A stretch of 41,752 nt of DNA, taken from the NCBI GenBank assembly GCA_041488155.1, contig JBGPOS010000033.1:1-41752 (forward strand), in the 5' to 3' direction. Each line of letters starts with the position of its first letter. Positions within the stretch are counted from its first letter, which is position 1. The notes beneath the pieces were generated by a model. It had not been told where the DNA came from. It ran no database searches and saw only the letters and a program-made list of their open reading frames with translations. A program made the position numbers and the translations under genes. Origin of the DNA: JBGPOS01 sp041488155 (GTDB lineage Bacteria; Chloroflexota; Dehalococcoidia; Tepidiformales; Tepidiformaceae). This document shows, piece after piece, positions 1-7,858 of this stretch.

Positions 1-27
1 GCACCTATCCGCGTCTGAGGTGCCAGC

Positions 28-3000
28 TTGAACTCGCTGACGAAAAGGCGGCTCGTGCGGGATCGCCGGCGCAATCTGAAGCCGGGCGGCGGCATGCCAT
101 GGTGGCTGACCATCGGCCTTGTACTGGCGGCCCTTGGCTCGCTCGCGGTCGCCGGTGGGGTGGGCGCTCTCTACGCCGTCTACAACTCCTACGCCCAGGA
201 CTACGTCCCGATCGAGCAGAAGCTGCGCCAGACCAATATCGGCCTCACGGAGATCTTCGACCGCGGCGGACCCCGCGACGGGGTTCTGCTCGGGTCCCTC
301 ACCAACGCTGATGCACAACTCCTCGATCCCGTGCCACTCTCCAACATCTCCACGTGGGTCAAGGAAGCCACCGTCTCCACAGAAGACGACAGCTTCTACA
401 CCAACCCGGGCGTGAACTTCAAAGGCCTTCTCCGCGCCGCTTTCGAAAACTACGTGCAGGGCGAGGTCGGCAGCGGCAGCGGAGGCTCTTCGATCACCCA
501 GCAGCTCATCAAGAACGTCTACATCTGCCCCAACATCGGCGACCAGCGCACTCGCTGCTCCAGCGCCGAGCGCACGATCGACCGCAAGCTGCGGGAGATC
601 GCTTATGCCCTCGAACTCGAAAAGGACTACTCCAAGGATGAGATCCTCGGCTGGTACCTGAACCAGATCTCCTACGCCGACCGCTACATCGGCATCCAGG
701 CCGCAGCCCAGGGTTACTTCCGCAAGAACGCGATCGATCTTGACCTCGCCGAGTCCGCACTCCTCGCCGGGGTGCCCGCCGCGCCGACGACGTACCACCC
801 GCGTCTCAACTGCCTGCTCGATACTGACAACAACTGCGTCCTCGATGGCATCGGCCGCACGCTCGTCGCCGGCGAGGCAAAGAAGCGCCAGGAAGCCGTC
901 CTCGACCTCATGGTCGAGCACAAGCGAGCGACCAGGGCCGAGGCCGACGCGGCAAAGGCCGTGGACCTCAGGGTCTACGCCGCGACGAACCCCATCAAGG
1001 CCGCAGCCTTCATCGACAACCAGGTAGAACCCAGGCTGGTTCGAATGTGCGAAGCAGGCCGGCTCGCCAAACCCAAGGAGGCCACCGATTGCCTCACCGC
1101 GGTCCACAGCGCCGGTTACAAAGTCACGACCACCCTCGACTGGAACCTGACCGACCAGGCGACCAAAAAGATCCAGGAGTGGATCACGGACGGCCTTTCG
1201 AAAGGCTGTCAGTGCAACAACGCGGCGATAATCACGATTGACCCCACCAACGGACAGGTCGTCGTCTATGCACCCAACCGCGATCCCTCCAACACATCCG
1301 ATCGCCGCGTGGCCGGCGACATCGACCAGCTGACGGAGATCAACCAGCCGGGCTCGTCGTTCAAGCCGGTGGTCTATCTCACCTGGTTCGATCGCTTGAA
1401 CAAGAGCCCGATGAGCATCATCTGGGACACGAGCCCCCTGACTGTCCAGGGCACCGAGATCACGAACCCCCGCAACGACGGGAAGACCACTGAAGGGCTG
1501 ATCACCGCCCGCGCCGCTCTCGGCGGTTCCCAGAACGTCGGCGCATTCCGGGCTGCTGCCGAAGCCGGGACCGACAACGTCATCGAAATGGCCAAGAAGG
1601 TCGGCATCACCACCCTCCAGCAGTTCTTCGACCCGACCTTTAGCAACCACAAGGCGATTACCTACGGCGCCTCGATCGCCACGGGTGGCGCCAACCTCCG
1701 CGCCATCGACATGGCCTACATGAACAGCGTCATCGCCAACATGGGCGTCATGGTCGGCGTCCCTACTCTCGCCCGGACGATAGAACCCGCAAACCTCAAG
1801 AGCACCGCTGTCGACACCGGTGTCGATTACGACGAAGCCAAGCGACAGGCCCTCGACTTCGCCCGCGGCAACATTCGCCTGCCCGGAACGCGAGAACTCG
1901 ATCCCGTTGTCATCCTCCAGGTGCAGGACAGCGACGGCAACGTCGTCTTCCAGCAGGGAGACCCCGAACGACGGCAGGTGGTGAACGCGGGCTCCGTCTG
2001 GCTGCTCCAGTCGATCATTACCGACTGCACCTCGCGCTTCATCATCTGGGGCTGCGGCGGCAGTAACAACGACCTCGGGCTTGACTTCTTCGTCGATGGC
2101 GTGAAGGTCCCGGGCGGGGTCAAGACGGGGACGCAGCAAGGACCGCTCAGTGCCGTCGACACTCTTGAGACCTGGATGAACGGGTTCTCCCGCTACGCCG
2201 CCACTTCAGTGTGGGTGGGAAATGCCACGAACGAACTCGTCCGCGATGGCCCGCGCGCCAACTACGCCGCCGCCAACACCACCGTGCGTCTCTTCAAGAA
2301 CTGGATGGGTGACTACCACCACTACCTCAAGACGCAAGGAGTCTTCTCCTCCCCGGCGAACTTCGATTCTCTCCGGCCCAGGAACGTCGCCCAGCGGGAG
2401 ATTGCCTCGCCCACCACGGAGCGCGGCATGGCCGGCGGCTGTGATCAGATGGTGACCGCCTGGGTTCGTACCGACGTCACCTACGACAGCCAGTGCGAGG
2501 AAAAGGAGATTGACACCCGCAACGGGCTCCTCGCCAGCGACCTGACTCCCTCCCAGTTCAGGGCGATGCGCAAGTTCGTCAAGCTCCCCGCACTCGAACC
2601 GAAGGTCGCAATTGAGCTGGCAAAGGAGAAGGGTATTCCCATCGCACCCACCGAAAAGAGCGGCGGCCAGGTCGCCCTCGAAATTACGAACCTGACCAAC
2701 GGCAAGACGATCACCTCAAACACCCAGGTCGTCGGCAGTGTGCAGGACGCAGGACTCAAGGTCTGGAAGCTCGAAGTGGGCGCCGGGAGCAACCCCACTG
2801 AATGGCACACCATCGGCACCGGGACCATCAAGGTGAGTAACGCCGTCCTCGGCGAAATCGACCTGAAGGATCTCCAGACCGGGGTCTACACCATCCGCCT
2901 CACCGCCGAGGATTCGTCTGTGAAGGGGCTGCTGGTCTCCGTGATCATCAACGTGCGGAAGGATGGACCGACTCCGACCCCGAGCGGCTCTCCCAATCCG

Positions 3001-3039
3001 TTCGGCACGCCCACGCCCTCGCCCACGCCTCGACGTTAG
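28..3039 (+). CDS. Class A penicillin-binding protein (PBP1a-type transglycosylase/transpeptidase)
   Basis: Bifunctional peptidoglycan polymerase and crosslinker, 1003 residues, anchored by one N-terminal membrane segment (about residues 25-50). The GT51 domain shows the catalytic Glu119 motif (STEDDSFY), GGSSITQQLIKN at 152-163 and RKLREIAYALELE near 186. The usual His of motif 1 (EDxxFxxHxG) is Asn126. The transpeptidase domain has SSFK (Ser443, Lys446), SQN (501-503) and KTGT (699-702). A beta-rich module of about 110 residues and a Pro/Thr/Ser tail (PTPTPSGSPNP) follow, longer than standard PBP1a. Twelve cysteines lie outside the membrane as six close pairs: 167/177, 262/270, 341/355, 394/396, 667/676 and 805/823. 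The start is TTG, with GAGG about 7 bases upstream. The gene ends one base before the convergent formyltransferase-like gene, so no terminator fits between them. Identity is secure; the exact physiological role is inferred. Confidence 0.95.
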   Translation: MNSLTKRRLVRDRRRNLKPGGGMPWWLTIGLVLAALGSLAVAGGVGALYAVYNSYAQDYVPIEQKLRQTNIGLTEIFDRGGPRDGVLLGSLTNADAQLLDPVPLSNISTWVKEATVSTEDDSFYTNPGVNFKGLLRAAFENYVQGEVGSGSGGSSITQQLIKNVYICPNIGDQRTRCSSAERTIDRKLREIAYALELEKDYSKDEILGWYLNQISYADRYIGIQAAAQGYFRKNAIDLDLAESALLAGVPAAPTTYHPRLNCLLDTDNNCVLDGIGRTLVAGEAKKRQEAVLDLMVEHKRATRAEADAAKAVDLRVYAATNPIKAAAFIDNQVEPRLVRMCEAGRLAKPKEATDCLTAVHSAGYKVTTTLDWNLTDQATKKIQEWITDGLSKGCQCNNAAIITIDPTNGQVVVYAPNRDPSNTSDRRVAGDIDQLTEINQPGSSFKPVVYLTWFDRLNKSPMSIIWDTSPLTVQGTEITNPRNDGKTTEGLITARAALGGSQNVGAFRAAAEAGTDNVIEMAKKVGITTLQQFFDPTFSNHKAITYGASIATGGANLRAIDMAYMNSVIANMGVMVGVPTLARTIEPANLKSTAVDTGVDYDEAKRQALDFARGNIRLPGTRELDPVVILQVQDSDGNVVFQQGDPERRQVVNAGSVWLLQSIITDCTSRFIIWGCGGSNNDLGLDFFVDGVKVPGGVKTGTQQGPLSAVDTLETWMNGFSRYAATSVWVGNATNELVRDGPRANYAAANTTVRLFKNWMGDYHHYLKTQGVFSSPANFDSLRPRNVAQREIASPTTERGMAGGCDQMVTAWVRTDVTYDSQCEEKEIDTRNGLLASDLTPSQFRAMRKFVKLPALEPKVAIELAKEKGIPIAPTEKSGGQVALEITNLTNGKTITSNTQVVGSVQDAGLKVWKLEVGAGSNPTEWHTIGTGTIKVSNAVLGEIDLKDLQTGVYTIRLTAEDSSVKGLLVSVIINVRKDGPTPTPSGSPNPFGTPTPSPTPRR

Positions 3040-3040
3040 G

Positions 3041-3958
3041 TCAGCGGAAGCGGAAGCCCGTCTTCAGTCCAGCGCCAGCCGCCCACTCGCCAGCCCCCAT
3101 CTTCCTCCCGCCGGGGGGTTGCACGCGCAAGACGCGCAGCACGCCGCCGTTCAAACGAATGTCGAAGCCCTCGCCGTCCGTCCGGAGCACGCGGCCCGGC
3201 ATGCCCGCCTCCCGGGTGGTCGCCAGGCGACAGTCAAAGAAGCGCAGCTTCGCGCCCTCGAATATCGTCCAGGCGCCCGGTTGTGGATTGCATCCGCGCA
3301 CCAATGCGTGAATGCGCGAAGCCGGTTCGTGCCAGCGGATCTCAGCGTGCGCTTCCCCGCACGGGGGCTCGTACGTGGCGAGACTGTGGTCTTGGGCAAC
3401 GCGCGGCGCCTTGCCCGCCTTCACTAGCGCCACCCCCTCGGAAATCGCCTCGACCCCCATCGGGAAGAGGCGCTCGAAGTACAGCGAACCAACCGTGTCT
3501 TCGGGGCCGATCGGGCACGACTTCTGGAGCAGGATCGGGCCGGTATCAATGCCCTTGTCCGGCCAGAAGATGGTCAGGCCGGTCTCGCGGTCACCGTTGA
3601 TGATGGCCCAGTTCATCGCCGCCGACCCCCGATGGAGCGGCAGCAGGCTCGGGTGGTACTGGATCGTGCCCTCCCGCGGTGCGGTGAACGCCTCGCTTGG
3701 AAGTATGTCGGTGACGAAGGCCATGACCCCGAGGTCGGCATTGAGGGCCTGCCACCGGTCGATCCCCTCAGCCTCCTTCAGCGAGGCGATATCGACTGTC
3801 GGGATCCCACCATCGGCAGCCAGCGCCCAGAGTGGATCCGGCCGTCCGCCCTCGATGGGTTGCGGCGCCCCGACCCCGGCGATTTCGACTCCATCACCCT
3901 GCAGGCGCTTCAGCACTGCCTCCCCGAAGGCGGCCTGGCCCATGATCGCGACGCGCAT
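3041..3958 (-). CDS. Formyltetrahydrofolate hydrolase/formyltransferase-like protein
   Basis: 305-residue formyl-transfer protein: N-terminal formyl_transf_N fold and C-terminal OB-type domain. Both Fmt (formylates initiator Met-tRNA) and the N-terminal domain of 10-formyl-THF dehydrogenase (ALDH1L, releases formate) have this layout. Motifs: MRVAIMGQAAFGEAVL at the start, YHPSLLPLHRG with His102, and KGIDTGPILLQK with Asp138. The stretches GKAPR...ATYE and PGAW...LRFF resemble the dehydrogenase N-domain more than Fmt. The Asn of the Asn-His-Asp triad is Gln100 here (Ile in the animal dehydrogenase). There is no acyl-carrier or aldehyde dehydrogenase domain. I chose the ATG at 3958, because GGGGG lies about 7 bases upstream and the family N-terminus begins there; the open frame runs further upstream but looks spurious. 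It could be this organism's Fmt or a hydrolase; the sequence does not settle this. Confidence 0.8.
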   Translation of the reverse strand: MRVAIMGQAAFGEAVLKRLQGDGVEIAGVGAPQPIEGGRPDPLWALAADGGIPTVDIASLKEAEGIDRWQALNADLGVMAFVTDILPSEAFTAPREGTIQYHPSLLPLHRGSAAMNWAIINGDRETGLTIFWPDKGIDTGPILLQKSCPIGPEDTVGSLYFERLFPMGVEAISEGVALVKAGKAPRVAQDHSLATYEPPCGEAHAEIRWHEPASRIHALVRGCNPQPGAWTIFEGAKLRFFDCRLATTREAGMPGRVLRTDGEGFDIRLNGGVLRVLRVQPPGGRKMGAGEWAAGAGLKTGFRFR

Positions 3959-4212
3959 AGTCTTTCCCCCAGGCGGCTGATCGTTCGACGCCGGACGATC
4001 CTGCGAAGCGTACACCAGCCCGCATTCGCGTTGGTCTCGCCCGTTTCCTGTTCGGACACTCCCGCATACCGTAGACTCGAAGGCAACATGGGACATCTGG
4101 CTAGCGGAGTGTCTTGGGGCGACGATGCGCACGTCGCCCCTGCCCGCCGGCGCTTCGGCCTCCGGTAGCCGGCCGGGCCATTCCGGTAGCGCCTTCACTC
4201 CAGGAGTTCTCA

Positions 4213-4692
4213 GTGTTTTCCATAGAACCGGCGCGTATCGCAGACGCCGAATCCATCCACCGACTCGTTACCTTCTGGGCCGATCGTGGCGACATGCTCC
4301 ATCGGCCAATTGGCGAGATCTTCGAAGCCATCCGCGACTTCAAGGTCGCCCGTCTGCCCGATGGCAGTATCGTCGGTTGTGGCTCGCTCCACATCATGGG
4401 CTCAGACCTCGCCGAGATTCGTTCGTTGGCCGTGGTCGAAGATGCGCAAATGAAGGGCATCGGCGCCTCGATTGTTGGCGCGTGCCTCTCCGACGCCGCC
4501 ACCTTCGGCCTCGAACGCGTCTTCGCGCTCACCTATCGCCCGGGTTTCTTCGAAAGACAGGGCTTCCGCGTCGCCAACGTGATGGAGTTTCCCCAGAAGG
4601 TCTGGAACGAGTGCGTCCGCTGCCCCTTCTTTACGAACTGCAAGGAAGTCGCTGTCGTGAAAGACCTGGCGCGATCCCCTCGACCGGACTAA
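4213..4692 (+). CDS. GNAT acetyltransferase, probable short N-acetylglutamate synthase
   Basis: 159-residue single-domain GNAT protein resembling the short ArgA-type N-acetylglutamate synthases, which acetylate glutamate with acetyl-CoA in the first step of arginine synthesis. Visible features: IEPARIADAESIHRLV at the N-terminus, GCGSLHIM...LAEIRSLAV, the acetyl-CoA loop (MKGIGASIV), and the C-terminal FALTYRPGFFERQGF, PQKVW and ECVRCPFFTNC. The last has three cysteines, as is common in this subfamily. The GTG start at 4213 has AGGAG six bases upstream; the frame stays open further upstream but without a ribosome site. The 3' end overlaps the convergent TVP38-like gene by four bases. Another arginine gene, argH, lies about 31 kb away. 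The specific substrate is inferred from family resemblance. Confidence 0.75.
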   Translation: MFSIEPARIADAESIHRLVTFWADRGDMLHRPIGEIFEAIRDFKVARLPDGSIVGCGSLHIMGSDLAEIRSLAVVEDAQMKGIGASIVGACLSDAATFGLERVFALTYRPGFFERQGFRVANVMEFPQKVWNECVRCPFFTNCKEVAVVKDLARSPRPD

Positions 4693-5444
4693 CCGGCCGA
4701 GGCCGGCCTCTTGCGGCGGCCCCAGAAGAAGGCCGCGCTCGCCACTATCCCGACGACCCAGAGCCCGACCAGGAGCAGCGTTACGCGGGTGTCCTTCGCC
4801 AGGCCATCGCCGGCGGCCACCGAGAGCACTGTCGGCACGATCATCCCAAGGAAGCTGAAGACGAAGAACGTCCAGAACCGCATCGCTGTCATCCCAGCCA
4901 GGAAGCTGAGCCAGTCGAAGTTCGTTGCGGGCAGCATCCGCGCCCAGAAGATGACGCGGCCACCCATGTCCTCCACCGCACTGTCGAGCCGCTGAGCGGC
5001 CTTCGCGCCAATCAGCCGCGGCAAGTGCCGCCGCCCGAGCCAGCGCGCCACGTAGAACGCCAACACCGACCCGATCATCATCCCGGCGAGCGAGTACACC
5101 GAACCCAGCAGCCATCCCCAGGCGAGCCCGGCCGCGAGAAAGACAGGCGTGTTGGGGATCGGCGCGAAGAGTACCGCCAGTGCCATGACGGCGATGAACA
5201 CAACCGGCCCGAGCGCTCCACGCTCGGCCACCCAGTCCTTGAAAGGCCCGGCGTCGAACTCGAACGAGAGGCCGTAGACCGCGGCAAGGGCCACGTAGGC
5301 AGTGACAAGGGTCAGGAACCCCGCCGCGATCACGAAGACTACCTCTTTACGCAGCAGCCAGGGAACGTCTTCGCCTTCGAACACGAATGACTCAAGGGTT
5401 GGTCGCGCGAACCTTCGCTGCGGGGAGCCTTCAGGATCCGGCAC
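4689..5444 (-). CDS. TVP38/TMEM64 (SNARE-associated/DedA-like) membrane protein
   Basis: Polytopic inner-membrane protein of 251 residues, with hydrophobic segments near residues 33-60, 78-110, 115-135, 190-215 and 222-240. The core GPVVFIAVMALAVLFAPIPNTPVFLAAG and the later AGMMIGSVLAFYVARWLGRR match the TVP38/VTT family, which is linked to lipid scrambling or transport and membrane homeostasis. The arginine- and lysine-rich C-terminus (GRRKRP) should be cytoplasmic. It lies downstream of cdsA on the same strand, about 160 bases away, so it may be read from the rpsB-cdsA operon, which would suit a role in envelope lipid biology. Start choice is uncertain: GTG at 5444 gives the longest form, but GTG at 5384 (VFEGEDVPW) is also possible and neither has a strong ribosome site. 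Confidence 0.8.
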   Translation of the reverse strand: MPDPEGSPQRRFARPTLESFVFEGEDVPWLLRKEVVFVIAAGFLTLVTAYVALAAVYGLSFEFDAGPFKDWVAERGALGPVVFIAVMALAVLFAPIPNTPVFLAAGLAWGWLLGSVYSLAGMMIGSVLAFYVARWLGRRHLPRLIGAKAAQRLDSAVEDMGGRVIFWARMLPATNFDWLSFLAGMTAMRFWTFFVFSFLGMIVPTVLSVAAGDGLAKDTRVTLLLVGLWVVGIVASAAFFWGRRKRPASAG

Positions 5445-5559
5445 GCGCGTCCGCCACCCGCAAGTGTTCGAGCAAGAGGCGGTTGACCTCCGTCAGCGCA
5501 TCCCGCCCTGTGCCGTTGCCTGCGGCGAACCGATGCTGCAGCTCGACTCCAACCGCCAT
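5431..5559 (-). CDS. Possible small protein, 42 residues, unknown function
   Basis: A short open frame in the gap between cdsA and the TVP38-like gene, starting MAVGVELQHRFAAGNGTG and ending HLRVADARAGS. Third codon positions are mostly G or C, as in the neighbouring genes, and its end overlaps the next start by 14 bases, a common spacing in this operon. I see no good ribosome site: the nearest AGG is about 12 bases from the ATG. I do not recognise the sequence and see no membrane segment. It may be a small gene, the remnant of a larger one, or chance. The stretch 5560-5606 holds nothing else that I can see. Confidence 0.25.
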   Translation of the reverse strand: MAVGVELQHRFAAGNGTGRDALTEVNRLLLEHLRVADARAGS

Positions 5560-5606
5560 GCCCGCACCCAACCTCGTAGTGTCGCTTCCAGTTGATTGAC
5601 AGGCTA

Positions 5607-6482
5607 TCAGAGCACGCGAAGGCGCAGAAACACGTAGACCAGGGGCATCACGAAAAGAACTGAGTCCAGCCGGTCCAGCAATCCCCCGTGGCCCGGCAGC
5701 AAGCCCGATGCGTCCTTGACGCCCATCCGGCGTTTCATCCAGCTCTCGAACAGGTCGCCGGCCTCCGCCGCGAGCGGCAACGCCAGGGCCAGAGGAAGGA
5801 TCGTCGTGGCCGCGACACCGGTATCCAGGAGGCCGTTGAGACCGAGGCAGGCTGCGACGCCCGCGCTGTAGCCGCCGGCCGCCCCTTCCCACGTCTTGCC
5901 GGGGCTAACTCCTGGCGCCATCTTGTGCCGCCCGATGAGCGACCCTGTGGCGTAGGCGCCGGTGTCGACCGCGAACGTCGAGAGGACGCCAAGGTAGACC
6001 CACTCCCGCCCGAAATCCGCGTCACGAGTGAGCACGAGCGTTGCCGGCAGTAGGCCGCAGTACAGCAGGCACCAGCTCAACACGCGGAACGGCTTCCGCG
6101 GGCCCAGGGCGTTCGTGCGCGAGTACCCCATCGCCGCGAACACACCCGCAAAGCCGATGGCCAGCAGGGCGAAGCGTTCGTCGGCGTGTGCGCCCGCTAC
6201 AGCCACTGCCGCTGCGGAATACGCTGGCGCCTGCTGCAGGATCGCCGGGATCGGCATCGTCGGCATCAGCCAGCCATGCATGAACTCGGTGGCGGCGAGG
6301 AATGCTAATGCAGCCGCAACAAGAGCGAAGGGCCAACCCCCGAGGTAAATGGTAGCTGCCACGAGTGGAAGCCCCACCGCGGCGGTGAGGAGGCGTACGA
6401 TCAGGTTCCGTCCGCGGCCGCGACGCGCCTCCCGTCCACCGAGGCTCTCCGCACTGGAATTTCGTTCCGGGCCGACTTTCAC
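5607..6482 (-). CDS. cdsA: Phosphatidate cytidylyltransferase
   Basis: Makes CDP-diacylglycerol from CTP and phosphatidic acid, the branch point of phospholipid synthesis, in the inner membrane. The 291 residues contain about seven to eight hydrophobic segments. Near the C-terminus is the CdsA family signature: SWMKRRMGVKDASGLLPGH followed by GGLLDRLDS, with the conserved Lys-Asp, His-Gly-Gly and Asp-Arg-x-Asp. The segment DTGAYATGSLIGRHKMAPGVSPGKTWEG is also typical. The GTG start overlaps the uppS stop by four bases (GTGA), showing translational coupling. It keeps the widespread order frr-uppS-cdsA. The usual next genes (dxr, rseP) are absent here. The charged N-terminal 25 residues are a cytoplasmic lead before the first membrane segment. 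Confidence 0.95.
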   Translation of the reverse strand: MKVGPERNSSAESLGGREARRGRGRNLIVRLLTAAVGLPLVAATIYLGGWPFALVAAALAFLAATEFMHGWLMPTMPIPAILQQAPAYSAAAVAVAGAHADERFALLAIGFAGVFAAMGYSRTNALGPRKPFRVLSWCLLYCGLLPATLVLTRDADFGREWVYLGVLSTFAVDTGAYATGSLIGRHKMAPGVSPGKTWEGAAGGYSAGVAACLGLNGLLDTGVAATTILPLALALPLAAEAGDLFESWMKRRMGVKDASGLLPGHGGLLDRLDSVLFVMPLVYVFLRLRVL

Positions 6483-7288
6483 TGGCCGCGGAGCGCTTCG
6501 ATGTCCTCGGGCAGGAGACCGCCGAACTTTCGTTTTCGCCGGCCGTATTCAGCCAGCGCCAGGTCGATGTCTTCGCGTCCGAAGTCGGGCCAGTACGTGT
6601 CTGTGAAGTAGAGCTCGGCGTAGGCCGACTGCCAGAGCAAGAAATTGGAGATCCGCTGCTCACCCGCGGTTCGGATCACCAGGTCCGGATCGGGCATCCC
6701 GGCCGTGTAAAGGCGCTCCGAGATCGCCTCCTCTGTGACGTCGTCCGGCTCCACTCCCTCGCTCACGATCTCCCGCACCGCCATCACGATATCGTCGCGT
6801 CCGCCATAGCTGAAGCAAATGCTCAGCGTCAGCCGGGTGTTGTCGCGGGTTCGCTGGACAGCGTCGCGCACCTGTCGCTGGAGCCACGGGGGCAGCGCCT
6901 CGAGGTGGCCCAGGTGCCGCAACCGGATGTTGTTCCGTTCGAAGTTCTCCAGTTCACGTTTTATGAAACGCCCCAGCAACCGGATCAAAGCCTGCACTTC
7001 GGGCTGAGGGCGGTTCCAGTTCTCGGTGCTGAACGCATACAAGGTGAGGTTCTGGACGCCGTGGTCGCTAAACCTTTCGATGATGCGCCGAATGTTCTCG
7101 GTACCTGCCCGGTGGCCAGCGACCCTCGGCAGGCCGCGTTCGGTCGCCCACCGGCCGTTGCCATCCATGATGATTGCCACGTGCCTCGGTACTCGCCCGC
7201 CCGAAATCGGCGATATCAGGTCGCCAAGGTGCTCCGCAGCAAGACTCGCGGGCCTTCTCCGATCGAGGTGGGAAGTTTCAGACCTCAA
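6479..7288 (-). CDS. uppS: Isoprenyl transferase (undecaprenyl diphosphate synthase)
   Basis: Cis-prenyltransferase that builds the C55 lipid carrier for peptidoglycan from farnesyl diphosphate and isopentenyl diphosphate; cytosolic or membrane-associated. Conserved family regions are all visible: HVAIIMDGNGRWA with the catalytic Asp, GHRAGTENIRRI, LTLYAFSTENWNRP, SICFSYGGRDDI, and DPDLVIRTAGEQRISNFLLWQ followed by AELYFTDTYWPDF. The common RTGGE is RTAGE here. The frame is open to an ATG at 7321. I prefer the TTG at 7288, because a full AAGGAGG (7298-7304) lies nine bases upstream, inside the end of frr. This gives 269 residues and an 11-base overlap with frr. The gene overlaps cdsA by four bases. 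Confidence 0.93.
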   Translation of the reverse strand: MRSETSHLDRRRPASLAAEHLGDLISPISGGRVPRHVAIIMDGNGRWATERGLPRVAGHRAGTENIRRIIERFSDHGVQNLTLYAFSTENWNRPQPEVQALIRLLGRFIKRELENFERNNIRLRHLGHLEALPPWLQRQVRDAVQRTRDNTRLTLSICFSYGGRDDIVMAVREIVSEGVEPDDVTEEAISERLYTAGMPDPDLVIRTAGEQRISNFLLWQSAYAELYFTDTYWPDFGREDIDLALAEYGRRKRKFGGLLPEDIEALRGQ

Positions 7289-7841
7289 GGAGTTCGGCCT
7301 CCTTCTTCCTGCCTTCGGCATCGATCGTGGCGATGTGCTGGTCGGTAATCTTCTGAAGCTCCTCCTCGTTCCGCTTCAGGTCGTCCTGCGACACCTCGCC
7401 CTCTCGTTCGCCCTTCCTCAGCTCGTCGTGGGCGTGCCGGCGCACGTTGCGCACTGCAACCCGTGCTTCCTCGGTCTTGTGATGCACGAGCCTCACCATG
7501 TCCTTGCGCCGTTGCTCGGTCAGAGGAGGGATGGGAAGCCGGATCAGTTGGCCGTCGATGGCCGGGTTGAGGCCGAGATCCGACGACTGGATAGCCTTCT
7601 CGATCGCACGCACCGCACTTCTGTCCCAGACCTGGATGGTGAGCATCCTGGGTTCCGGAGCGTTTATCGAACCGAGTTGTTTGAGCGGCATATTCGCTCC
7701 GTAGTACTCCACCACCAGGGTCTCGATCAGGCTTGGATGCGCGCGCCCGGTGCGCACTCCGTTCAACTCGCGCTTCAGCGCTTGCACCGCGCCGTCCATC
7801 CGTTCATCGGCGCCGAGCAGCAACTCATCGGGGTCGGCCAC
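7278..7841 (-). CDS. frr: Ribosome recycling factor
   Basis: Splits post-termination ribosomes together with EF-G. The 187 residues match the usual family length of about 185. Typical features are MDGAVQALKRELNGVRTGRAHPSLIETLVVEYYG in the N-terminal helix, LNPAIDGQLIRLPIPPLTEQRRKDMV in the beta domain, and the highly charged helix VRNVRRHAHDELRK. The GTG start at 7841 is preceded by GGAGG about nine bases upstream. It sits between pyrH and uppS in the standard order. Its last codons double as the ribosome-binding region of uppS. Confidence 0.96.
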   Translation of the reverse strand: MADPDELLLGADERMDGAVQALKRELNGVRTGRAHPSLIETLVVEYYGANMPLKQLGSINAPEPRMLTIQVWDRSAVRAIEKAIQSSDLGLNPAIDGQLIRLPIPPLTEQRRKDMVRLVHHKTEEARVAVRNVRRHAHDELRKGEREGEVSQDDLKRNEEELQKITDQHIATIDAEGRKKEAELLEV

Positions 7842-7858
7842 GGTGGATTCCCTCCGAT

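Noticed and set aside
3959..4198. 80-codon extension of the formyltransferase-like gene
   Set aside because: The family N-terminus and a good ribosome site are at 3958; the extension overlaps the start of the divergent GNAT gene region.
4125..5390. 421-codon plus-strand frame across the GNAT and TVP38 genes
   Set aside because: Out of frame with the GNAT gene and antisense to the membrane protein; arginine-rich shadow.
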